A stretch of 5,060 bases of DNA. It comes from an uncultured Lachnospiraceae bacterium (GTDB lineage: Bacteria > Bacillota > Clostridia > Lachnospirales > Lachnospiraceae). Shown piece after piece: positions 1-5,060 of the stretch (within the stretch, counting starts at the first letter, position 1; every line of letters begins with the position of its first letter). The position numbers were made by a program, and so were the translations under genes. The stretch spans positions 1-5,060 of the forward strand of contig CAMWJQ010000316.1 in NCBI GenBank assembly GCA_947174615.1, read 5' to 3'. Under the pieces are notes generated by a model that was given only the letters and a program-made list of their open reading frames with translations, had not been told where the DNA came from and made no database searches.

Positions 1-163
1 TCACATGGTAGTATTCAGCAATAGCAATGAAATTATTGGTTGGAATATCCCACGTACCGTTCTCGTAATGAGAGTAAGCGCGCTGGGATACATTAAGATG
101 CTGGCTGAGTTCTGTCTGTGTCAGATCGGCATCTTCACGCAGATTTTTGATTCTGTAGAAAAT
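1..163 (-). CDS. XRE-family helix-turn-helix regulator, N-terminal part
   Basis: This is a probable DNA-binding transcriptional regulator cut by the left edge; 54 codons are visible. The minus-strand translation begins (I/M)FYRIKNLREDADLTQTEL and continues with LNVSQRAYSHYENG and DIPTNNFIAIAEYYHV. That is the standard XRE/Cro-C1 HTH_3 layout: the helix-turn-helix spans about residues 14-40, followed by the Y-E-x-G motif and the IAEYYHV helix that usually precedes STDYLLG in this family. No ATG or GTG lies in frame between the upstream stop and the conserved FYRI. The homologous start position is an ATT codon at 161-163, placed 7 nt after a strong AAGGAGG. The gene is transcribed away from the operon at 309, so it may be its divergent regulator or simply a neighbour. 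The HTH identity is secure from the pattern. Its target and the C-terminal part are unknown. Confidence 0.85.
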   Translation of the reverse strand, partial: MFYRIKNLREDADLTQTELSQHLNVSQRAYSHYENGTWDIPTNNFIAIAEYYHV

Positions 164-170
164 AGTAGTT

Positions 171-177
171 CCTCCTT
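171..177 (-). promoter_or_regulatory. Strong ribosome binding site that places an ATT start
   Basis: The minus strand reads AAGGAGG here, followed by the 7-nt spacer AACTACT and then ATT in the frame of the HTH protein. Spacing is ideal for initiation at that ATT. The next possible in-frame alternative start, CTG at codon 8, would cut off the first conserved residues of the family (FYRIKN). This site is the main reason for setting the start at 163. Confidence 0.7.
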
Positions 178-224
178 TTTTAATATAATTTTAATTTAAT
201 ATTAATGTTCAAAAAAAAGTTCTA

Positions 225-253
225 TTGACATTTAGCCCATTTTGGTCTAAAGT
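225..253 (+). promoter_or_regulatory. Probable sigma-A promoter of the surface-polymer/phosphonate operon
   Basis: A perfect -35 hexamer TTGACA lies at 225-230. A -10 can be read in two ways: TAAAGT at 248-253 with a 17-nt spacer (4 of 6 matches), or TCTAAA at 246-251 with a 15-nt spacer and an upstream TG at 243-244 (extended -10 type). The transcript would start near 258-262, leaving a leader of roughly 50 nt before the first gene at 309. It is the only good hexamer pair in the right orientation in the gap. The -35 is convincing; the exact -10 is not settled. Confidence 0.6.
231..251. promoter_or_regulatory. Imperfect palindrome overlapping the promoter: candidate operator
   Basis: The arms TTTAGCCCA (231-239) and TGGTCTAAA (243-251) are inverted repeats around a TTT centre. 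Eight of nine pairs match, with a single C/T mismatch at 236/246. The site fills the spacer between the -35 at 225-230 and the -10, so a bound protein would block RNA polymerase. That is the classical position of a repressor operator. The adjacent divergent XRE-type regulator is the obvious candidate ligand, but that is inference. The stem is AT-rich and has no T-tract after it, so a terminator is unlikely. Confidence 0.5.
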
Positions 254-292
254 GGTTTCATATAGAAAAATAGTATAGAGACGGTAAGGAAG

Positions 293-298
293 AAAGGA
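293..298 (+). promoter_or_regulatory. Ribosome binding site of the small YIDP protein
   Basis: AAAGGA at 293-298 is followed by a 10-nt spacer and the ATG at 309. It supports translation of this short gene, which might otherwise be dismissed as a chance reading frame. Confidence 0.55.
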
Positions 299-308
299 TA
301 ATTAAAAA

Positions 309-551
309 ATGAAAATAGGATTGAAAATAGGTAAATTTTTATATTTCTTTTCCTGCTTTTTCGTAATGCTGGGGAATACGTCTTTGGCATATATTGACCC
401 ATCGGCAGTGACCTATGTGATTCAGGCTGTGGCAGGCGTGGCGATTGCAGTCGGCGCTGCCTGTACGGTTTACAGACATAAGATCATGAAGTTTTTCCGA
501 AACCAGAAGAAGAAACGTGCGCGGAAAAAGCATCATGAAAAAGAGGACTAA
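309..551 (+). CDS. Small exported or membrane protein with YIDP motif (80 aa)
   Basis: The function is unknown. The protein has a signal peptide: a basic start (MKIGLKIGK), a hydrophobic core around residues 10-22, and a plausible signal-peptidase site after Ser-Leu-Ala (25-27). The mature form would begin YIDPSAVTYVIQ. A second hydrophobic helix, rich in Ala, Val and Gly, spans about 34-56. A strongly basic tail (residues 58-77, with runs of Lys/Arg/His) should stay in the cytoplasm. From memory, small proteins with a YIDP motif right after a signal peptide, then one membrane helix and a basic tail, recur beside surface-glycan and sulfatase-type genes in Clostridia. They have no assigned role that I know of. 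Here it is the first gene of the operon, 35 nt before the YidC-TagF fusion. A role as an accessory or anchor subunit of the polymer machinery is inferred. Whether the signal peptide is cleaved or acts as a first membrane helix cannot be told. Confidence 0.75.
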   Translation: MKIGLKIGKFLYFFSCFFVMLGNTSLAYIDPSAVTYVIQAVAGVAIAVGAACTVYRHKIMKFFRNQKKKRARKKHHEKED

Positions 552-586
552 TTCGAAAGAGGAAGCATACGGAGAATACGATTGTT

Positions 587-2545
587 ATGAATTATATAGT
601 AGGTCTGATCGGCAGTATTTTAGGCTGGCTAATGTATTATTGTTACCGCATCCTGCCAAATTATTTTATATCAATCATCTTTTTTACATTTGCCACGAAA
701 ATCGTTCTGCTGCCGGTATCCTTGTGGGTACAGAGAAATTCTATCAAGATGGTAAAAATGCAGCCCGAGATGAATTTGATCAAGGCAAAATATTATGGAA
801 ATGGTGAAAAGATTTCGGAGGAGCAGTATGAACTTTATAAAAAAGAGCATTATCAGCCACTGGCAGATTTGATACCGTTAGCGCTGCAGCTAATATTGTT
901 GATGGGGGTGATCGATGTGATCAATCATCCTGCCCGGCACATTTTTCGCGGAAAATCAGGTGTGCTCGACACAATGCTCGGAAGTCTTGATCTGTCGTCT
1001 GTTCCCGCAGAGGTTGGGGGAATCTCGTATTTGATTCCGCTGATCGCTGCGTTTTCTGCGTGGTTTATGTGCTTTATACAAAATAAAATCAACGTTTTAC
1101 AGGCAGAGCAGGGAAGACTGAATCAATTGGGAACAATGATTTTGTCGATTGGATTGTCCCTGTATCTGGGATTTTTTGTCAAGACGGGTGTCGGCATTTA
1201 TTGGATCTTTAGCAATCTCTTTTCTGTGGTACAGTTGTATTTTTTAAATATGGTCATGAATCCCAAACACTACATTGATTATGAGGCGCTTGCGAAGAGC
1301 CGTGAGGAGCTGAAGGCAGCCAGTGTGTTTCAAAGCCAGCATAAGAAAAAGCTTTTTGAGAAAGACCCGTATCGAAAAAAAGAGAGAGCAGATTACAAGC
1401 GGTTTTTCAAAGATTATGAGATGCAGCTTGTCTTTTATTCGGAGAAAAATGGTTTTTATAAATATTTTCAAAATATAATAGAGACGCTTCTGGAACAGTC
1501 TGATGTAATTATTCATTATATTACCAGTGACCCGCAGGACAAGGTTTTTGAGATGGAGAGCGAGCGGTTTAAACCGTATTATATTGGCGAGAACAAGCTG
1601 ATTGTGCTGATGATGAAGATGGAGGCGGATATTGTTGTGATGACAACGCCGGATTTGGAGAGCTTTCATATCAAACGTTCGCTGGTACGCAAGGACAATG
1701 AGTATATCTATGTGCCGCATGATGTCAACAGCCCCAACCTGACATTCAGAAAAGAGGCGCTGGATCACTTTGATACGATCTTCTCGTCGGGCTGGCTGTG
1801 TACAGAAGAAATCAGAAAACGTGAGGAATTGTACAACCTGCCGCAAAAGAAAATTATCCCGTGGGGATCCAGTGTCATTGACAATATGATACGGTCCTGC
1901 AATGCGATGGATAAAAAAGAGAAGCAAAAGACAAATTCGTTAAAAAATATTTTGATAGCTCCCTCATGGCAGAAGGACAATATTTTATCTACCTGCATTG
2001 AGGAACTTCTAAACCGTTTGCAGGGATATGGCTATCATATCATTATTCGACCGCATCCGCAGTTTGTCCGCCATGAGCAGGAGCGTCTGGATGCGCTGAG
2101 AGAAAAATTCTGCATTGACGCGCGCAGCAATATGGACCTACAGACTGATTTTTCCTCAAATCGTACTGTGTATGAGGCAGATGTGCTGATTACGGACTGG
2201 TCCAGCATTGCATTTGAATATTCTTTTGCAACGTTAAAGCCGTCGCTTTTTATCAATACACCGATGAAAGTCATGAATGAGGACTATGCAGAGCTTGGCA
2301 TCACACCGATTGACATTGAGCTTCGCAATCAAATCGGCAAAAGTATCGACATGGACCAGCTTGTGTTGCTGCCAGAGGTTGTGGAGGAATTGTTAAGCGA
2401 CAATGCCTTTTCCAAAGAAGCCCTTGCTGAAATCCGGGAGAAGTATATCTATCACATCGGGCACAGCGGGGAAGTCGGCGCGGCGTATATTATGGAACGT
2501 CTTGCCTATTATCAGAAAAAGCACGAGGAGGAAGAAGAATATTAA
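587..2545 (+). CDS. YidC/Oxa1-like membrane domain fused to TagF-like CDP-glycerol glycerophosphotransferase
   Basis: This is a 652-aa two-domain protein. Residues 1-225 match the YidC/Oxa1 insertase core. They comprise a membrane helix at about 24-45 with Lys38 where many YidC proteins have the groove arginine, then a basic hairpin (50-90, including KMQPEMNLIKAKY and YELYKKEHYQPLADL). Further helices lie near 93-113, 145-165, 182-199 and 203-223. This five-helix topology ends in the cytoplasm. Residues about 275-640 resemble the CDP-glycerol:poly(glycerophosphate) glycerophosphotransferase (TagF/TarF) catalytic region. Visible motifs are PHDVNSPN (377-384), ILIAPSW (455-461), IIIRPHPQ (485-492) and LITDWSSIAFEY (534-545). 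TagF enzymes transfer glycerol phosphate from CDP-glycerol to a lipid-linked teichoic acid at the inner membrane face, so the topology fits. The usual WHGTPLK motif is replaced by PHDVNSPN, so donor or acceptor may differ. The ATG start follows GGAG (571-574) at a somewhat long 12-nt spacing; no other start is near. Domain identities are confident; the substrate is not. Confidence 0.88.
   Translation: MNYIVGLIGSILGWLMYYCYRILPNYFISIIFFTFATKIVLLPVSLWVQRNSIKMVKMQPEMNLIKAKYYGNGEKISEEQYELYKKEHYQPLADLIPLALQLILLMGVIDVINHPARHIFRGKSGVLDTMLGSLDLSSVPAEVGGISYLIPLIAAFSAWFMCFIQNKINVLQAEQGRLNQLGTMILSIGLSLYLGFFVKTGVGIYWIFSNLFSVVQLYFLNMVMNPKHYIDYEALAKSREELKAASVFQSQHKKKLFEKDPYRKKERADYKRFFKDYEMQLVFYSEKNGFYKYFQNIIETLLEQSDVIIHYITSDPQDKVFEMESERFKPYYIGENKLIVLMMKMEADIVVMTTPDLESFHIKRSLVRKDNEYIYVPHDVNSPNLTFRKEALDHFDTIFSSGWLCTEEIRKREELYNLPQKKIIPWGSSVIDNMIRSCNAMDKKEKQKTNSLKNILIAPSWQKDNILSTCIEELLNRLQGYGYHIIIRPHPQFVRHEQERLDALREKFCIDARSNMDLQTDFSSNRTVYEADVLITDWSSIAFEYSFATLKPSLFINTPMKVMNEDYAELGITPIDIELRNQIGKSIDMDQLVLLPEVVEELLSDNAFSKEALAEIREKYIYHIGHSGEVGAAYIMERLAYYQKKHEEEEEY
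2526..2531 (+). promoter_or_regulatory. Ribosome binding site of the aminotransferase, inside the fusion gene
   Basis: AGGAGG lies inside the last codons of the fusion gene, which encode the acidic tail HEEEEEY. The aminotransferase ATG (2546) directly follows the TAA stop (2543-2545) with no gap. The 14-nt spacing is long, so translational coupling or re-initiation at TAAATG is likely. Confidence 0.5.
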
Positions 2546-3694
2546 ATGCAGAAAATCACACGAAATATTTTATTGAATCCAGGACCTGCAACAACGACGG
2601 ACACTGTAAAAATGGCACAGGTTGTGCCGGATATCTGTCCGCGGGAGAAGGAGTTTGCATCAATGATGAGACAGATGCGCGCAGATTTGGTGCGTATTGT
2701 TCACGGTGATTTGAACAAATATACGGCAGTATTATTTTGTGGTTCAGGCACGATCAATATTGACGTTTGTCTAAACTCCCTGCTGCCGGAGGGGAAGAAG
2801 GTCCTCATCATCAACAATGGCGCTTACAGTGCTAGGGCAGCAGAAATTTGTGTATATTATGGTCTGCCGATGATAGATCTTACAATGCCGGTGGATGCGC
2901 TGCCTGATTTGGAGAAGGTAGAGACGGTCTTGCGGGAAAATCCAGATATTGCACTTGTCCATACTACGCACAATGAGACCGGGACTGGTATCTTGAATCC
3001 AATCCGCGAAATCGGTGCGCTTGCACATCAATATGGCGCTGTGTTTACGGTGGATACGACATCGACTTATGCGATGCGTCCCATTGATATAGAGCGTGAG
3101 AATATTGACTTCTGTATGGCATCGGCGCAAAAAGGGCTGATGGCAATGACCGGACTTTCTTTTATCGTTGGAAACAGAGCGCTGATCGAGCAGTCTGCGG
3201 ACTATCCCAAGCGTTCTTATTACTGCAATCTTTATTTACAGTATCATTTTTTTGAAACAACAGGAGAGATGCATTTTACGCCGCCTGTACAGACTATTTA
3301 TGCAGCCAGACAGGCATTGGATGAGTACTTTGCTGAGGGTGAGCAGGCAAAATGGCAACGGCATTTAAGCGTTTTTGAGGCAATTCATGCGGGGCTTGAC
3401 CGACTTGGTTTTCAGGATATCATCAGGAGAGAGCAGCAAGCGGGGCTAGTGGTGTCTGTGCGCTATCCTGATGATGAGAACTGGGATTTTGAGAAAGTGC
3501 ATGATTACTGTTATGAGCGCGGTTTTACGATCTATCCCGGCAAGGTGTCAACGCAGAACACGTTTCGGCTGTGTGCATTGGGCGCAGTCACAGCCGAGGA
3601 TATCGAGGATTTTTTTGTGGTATTTGAGGAGGCGCTTCGCAAATATGAGGTTCAGATACCCATTCGTTATATAGATGGGCGCGGAAAGGCTTGA
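2546..3694 (+). CDS. 2-Aminoethylphosphonate aminotransferase-like PLP enzyme (PhnW family)
   Basis: This 382-aa fold-type I PLP enzyme belongs to the PhnW/alanine-glyoxylate class V aminotransferase family and is of usual length. Key pieces in order: ILLNPGPATTTDTVKMA (8-24), CGSGTINID (65-73) for phosphate binding, NNGAYSARAAEI (90-101), HNETGTGILNPI (142-153), TVDTTSTY (168-175) with Asp170 facing the pyridine nitrogen, and SAQKGL (193-198) with Lys196 as the Schiff-base lysine. It ends with GFTIYPGKV plus TFRLCALG, with Arg341 as the substrate carboxylate binder. These match the positions known for Salmonella PhnW (Lys194, Asp168, Arg340). PhnW interconverts AEP plus pyruvate with phosphonoacetaldehyde plus alanine. 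Beside a PEP mutase the biosynthetic direction, making AEP, is expected. It abuts the fusion gene and lies 9 nt before the mutase. A family member acting on a related phosphonate, such as phosphonopyruvate to phosphonoalanine, cannot be excluded. Confidence 0.85.
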   Translation: MQKITRNILLNPGPATTTDTVKMAQVVPDICPREKEFASMMRQMRADLVRIVHGDLNKYTAVLFCGSGTINIDVCLNSLLPEGKKVLIINNGAYSARAAEICVYYGLPMIDLTMPVDALPDLEKVETVLRENPDIALVHTTHNETGTGILNPIREIGALAHQYGAVFTVDTTSTYAMRPIDIERENIDFCMASAQKGLMAMTGLSFIVGNRALIEQSADYPKRSYYCNLYLQYHFFETTGEMHFTPPVQTIYAARQALDEYFAEGEQAKWQRHLSVFEAIHAGLDRLGFQDIIRREQQAGLVVSVRYPDDENWDFEKVHDYCYERGFTIYPGKVSTQNTFRLCALGAVTAEDIEDFFVVFEEALRKYEVQIPIRYIDGRGKA

Positions 3695-3696
3695 GG
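3693..3696 (+). promoter_or_regulatory. Ribosome binding site that favours the ATG at 3704
   Basis: The sequence TTGAGGTTGAGTGATG gives GAGG at 3693-3696, overlapping the TGA stop of the aminotransferase (3692-3694). Spacing is 4 nt to the GTG at 3701 but 7 nt to the ATG at 3704. The ATG is therefore the better start, and the overlap suggests coupled translation. Confidence 0.6.
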
Positions 3697-3703
3697 TTGA
3701 GTG

Positions 3704-4999
3704 ATGAAAAAGGTATACACCTGCTTTTGTACGGATGTGATTCATGAGGGGCATATGAATATACTGCGTGAGGCAGCGAAGTATGGTGAGGTAATCGTTG
3801 GCGTCCTGAGCGATGCGGCGATGATCAAATACAATCGGTTTCCGACAATCACGATCGAAGAGCGGAAGCAGATTGTGCGCGATACCGGACTGGCGCATTC
3901 TGTTCTCATACAAAATGAAATCATGTACGATGAGATTATCGCCGAGCTTTTGCCGGATTATGTGATTCATGGGGATAACTGGTGCGAGGGACCAGAGCGT
4001 GCGATTCGCGAGAATGTACTGCAAAATCTCGCAAAGTATGGCGGAGAATTAATAGAAATCGGCTATACATACAATGAACGCGTTCGAAAAATCGACGACA
4101 ATATCCGCGAACGGCTCTCTATGCCAGAGTACAGACGGCGTCGTCTGCGGCAGCTCATAAAACTATGTCCTGTTGTAAAGACCATTGAGGTACACAGCGG
4201 ACTGACAGGACTAATTGCTGAGAAAACCATCGTAGCACATAATGGGGAGCTGGACCAGTTCGATGCGATGTGGCTGTCCAGCCTGTGCGACTCCACAGCA
4301 AAAGGCAAGCCGGATATCGAGCTTGTCGATTTGTCCTCCAGACTGCGCACGATTGATGATGTGATGGAGGTGACGACGAAGCCCATTATCTTGGACGGAG
4401 ACACAGGGGGCTTGGTGGAGCACTTTGTATACAATGTGCGCACGCTGGAGCGCATGGGGGTGTCCGCTGTCATTATTGAGGATAAGACAGGATTAAAGAA
4501 AAACTCTCTGTTTGGAACGGATGTGGTGCAGACACAGGATTCCATAGAAAATTTTTGTAATAAGATTCGTGCTGGTAAGAATGCACAGCGCACCGAAGAA
4601 TTTATGATTATCGCGCGCATTGAGAGCCTGATCTTAGAAAAGGGGCAGGAGGACGCCTTGCAGCGGGCAGCCGCCTATGTCGGGGCGGGCGCGGATGCGA
4701 TTATGATTCATTCAAGGCAAAAGTCACCGGAGGAGATTTTTGAATTTTGTGACCGTTTTCGGCGTCAGGACAAGGATACGCCGTTAGTAGTCGTGCCGAC
4801 ATCCTTTAACAGTGTCACAGAGGCAGAGCTTGCACAGCATGGCGTCAATATTGTCATCTATGCAAACCAGCTCACAAGGAGCGCATTTCCAGCAATGCAG
4901 AGCACCGCAGTCGAGATCCTGAAAAACCACAGGGCGCTCGAGGTGGATGCGAAGCTGATGCCGTTTCAGGAGATTATTACGCTCATTGATGATATGTAA
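3704..4999 (+). CDS. Phosphoenolpyruvate mutase with N-terminal cytidylyltransferase-like domain
   Basis: This 431-aa protein has two parts. Residues 1-125 form a nucleotidyltransferase-like Rossmann domain of the glycerol-3-phosphate cytidylyltransferase type: FCTDVIHEGHMNIL with the HxGH motif at 14-17, then VIVGVLSD, FPTITIEERKQIV and DYVIHGDNW. The ISST-type closing motif of active cytidylyltransferases is not visible; YTYNERVRKID stands there. Residues about 155-430 are a PEP mutase of the isocitrate lyase superfamily. They include WLSSLCDSTAKGKPD (Asp204), LDGDTGG (Asp231, Asp233), the diagnostic EDKTGLKKNS (259-268, Glu259 and Asn267), IARIES (Arg305) and MIHSRQK (His336). All align with catalytic residues of Mytilus PEP mutase. 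The enzyme rearranges PEP to phosphonopyruvate, the entry step of nearly all natural phosphonates, in the cytoplasm. A GTG three bases upstream is possible, but ATG is better spaced. Fused mutases of this type are known in databases. Whether the N-terminal domain is active is uncertain. Confidence 0.92.
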   Translation: MKKVYTCFCTDVIHEGHMNILREAAKYGEVIVGVLSDAAMIKYNRFPTITIEERKQIVRDTGLAHSVLIQNEIMYDEIIAELLPDYVIHGDNWCEGPERAIRENVLQNLAKYGGELIEIGYTYNERVRKIDDNIRERLSMPEYRRRRLRQLIKLCPVVKTIEVHSGLTGLIAEKTIVAHNGELDQFDAMWLSSLCDSTAKGKPDIELVDLSSRLRTIDDVMEVTTKPIILDGDTGGLVEHFVYNVRTLERMGVSAVIIEDKTGLKKNSLFGTDVVQTQDSIENFCNKIRAGKNAQRTEEFMIIARIESLILEKGQEDALQRAAAYVGAGADAIMIHSRQKSPEEIFEFCDRFRRQDKDTPLVVVPTSFNSVTEAELAQHGVNIVIYANQLTRSAFPAMQSTAVEILKNHRALEVDAKLMPFQEIITLIDDM

Positions 5000-5015
5000 T
5001 TATTGCACAGCTTTT

Positions 5016-5020
5016 GAGGA
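5016..5020 (+). promoter_or_regulatory. Ribosome binding site of the last, partial gene
   Basis: GAGGA at 5016-5020 is followed by an 8-nt spacer and ATG at 5029. The good spacing, only 29 nt after the mutase stop, makes the start of a further operon gene credible although few codons are visible. Confidence 0.6.
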
Positions 5021-5028
5021 TTATAAAA

Positions 5029-5060
5029 ATGAAAAAAGAGATCGGAATTATAATGGCGGC
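5029..5060 (+). CDS. Start of a probable nucleotidyltransferase, cut by the right edge
   Basis: Only ten full codons are seen, reading MKKEIGIIMA, with the next codon GC(N) also alanine. A hydrophobic beta strand followed by M/L-A-A is how RmlA/LicC/GlmU-type nucleotidyltransferases begin (IIMAAGxGxR). A CTP:phosphonoalkyl or CTP:phosphocholine cytidylyltransferase (PntC- or LicC-like) would fit a phosphonate operon well. This identification rests on a handful of residues plus context and is tentative; it could be another protein with a similar first strand. The gene itself, with a good ribosome site 29 nt after the mutase, is much more certain than its function. Confidence 0.5.
   Translation, partial: MKKEIGIIMA

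Noticed and set aside
5..199. Plus-strand open frame of 64 codons at the left edge
   Set aside because: It is antisense to the HTH regulator, whose minus-strand translation shows a clear XRE pattern and a strong ribosome site. The plus-strand protein shows no recognisable motif.
182..212. Divergent promoter for the HTH regulator (minus-strand TTGAAC at 207-212 with AT-rich -10 options)
   Set aside because: A promoter must exist nearby, but the best TATATT (182-187) would start transcription inside the ribosome site. The tract is so AT-rich that several weak hexamers fit, so no one pair can be supported.
261..279. Repeated TATAGA at 261-266 and 274-279 as alternative -10 elements
   Set aside because: Neither copy has a reasonable -35 at 16-18 nt. 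TTGACA at 225-230 is too far (30 and 43 nt). The repeat is short and probably chance in AT-rich DNA.
517..807. Open frame of 96 codons overlapping the end of the small protein and the start of the fusion gene
   Set aside because: It overlaps the well-supported YidC coding frame for more than 200 nt and looks like its frame-shifted shadow. No ribosome site or family pattern supports it.
1244..1927. Long minus-strand open frame (227 codons) inside the fusion gene
   Set aside because: It lies wholly antisense to the TagF-like coding region, is His/Ile/Leu-rich as expected from reversed codons, and shows no domain pattern.
4063..4620. Minus-strand open frame (185 codons) within the PEP mutase gene
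   Set aside because: It is a Ser/Arg-rich shadow opposite conserved catalytic motifs of the mutase, with no support of its own.
5000..5028. Possible terminator between the mutase and the next gene
   Set aside because: There is no GC-rich stem with a following T-tract in this 29-nt gap, and it contains a ribosome site for the next gene, so read-through is expected.

Overview
The window looks like a surface-polymer and phosphonate locus from a low-to-mid GC Gram-positive anaerobe. A Clostridia member, most likely Lachnospiraceae, is my best guess. It rests on strong AGGAGG-type ribosome sites, an AT-rich intergenic region, the lysine-type YidC core and the protein style; no taxonomic marker is present.

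Layout. Positions 1-163 (minus strand) hold the N-terminal part of an XRE-type helix-turn-helix regulator that runs off the left edge and appears to start at a rare ATT codon. An AT-rich gap (164-308) follows, with a TTGACA-type promoter reading right and a 21-bp imperfect palindrome lying across its spacer and -10. From 309 to the right edge everything reads rightward with gaps of 35, 0, 9 and 29 nt, so it is probably one operon: (1) an 80-aa secreted or single-pass protein with a YIDP motif; (2) a 652-aa fusion of a YidC/Oxa1-like five-helix membrane core to a TagF-like CDP-glycerol glycerophosphotransferase domain; (3) a PhnW-like 2-aminoethylphosphonate (AEP) aminotransferase; (4) a phosphoenolpyruvate (PEP) mutase with an N-terminal cytidylyltransferase-like domain; (5) the first ten codons of a gene beginning MKKEIGIIMA, which resembles the N-terminus of sugar/choline-type nucleotidyltransferases.

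How the genes may work together (inference). PEP mutase makes the C-P bond (PEP to phosphonopyruvate). A decarboxylase, not seen here, would give phosphonoacetaldehyde, and the PhnW-like enzyme would aminate it to AEP. A cytidylyltransferase, either the fused domain or gene 5, could activate the product as a CMP ester. The membrane-anchored TagF-like enzyme would then build or decorate a phosphodiester-linked surface polymer at the cytoplasmic face. This resembles teichoic-acid-like polymer synthesis joined to phosphonate decoration.

The most unusual element is the YidC-TagF fusion, next to the small YIDP protein. No RNA gene, CRISPR array, insertion sequence or convincing terminator was seen.
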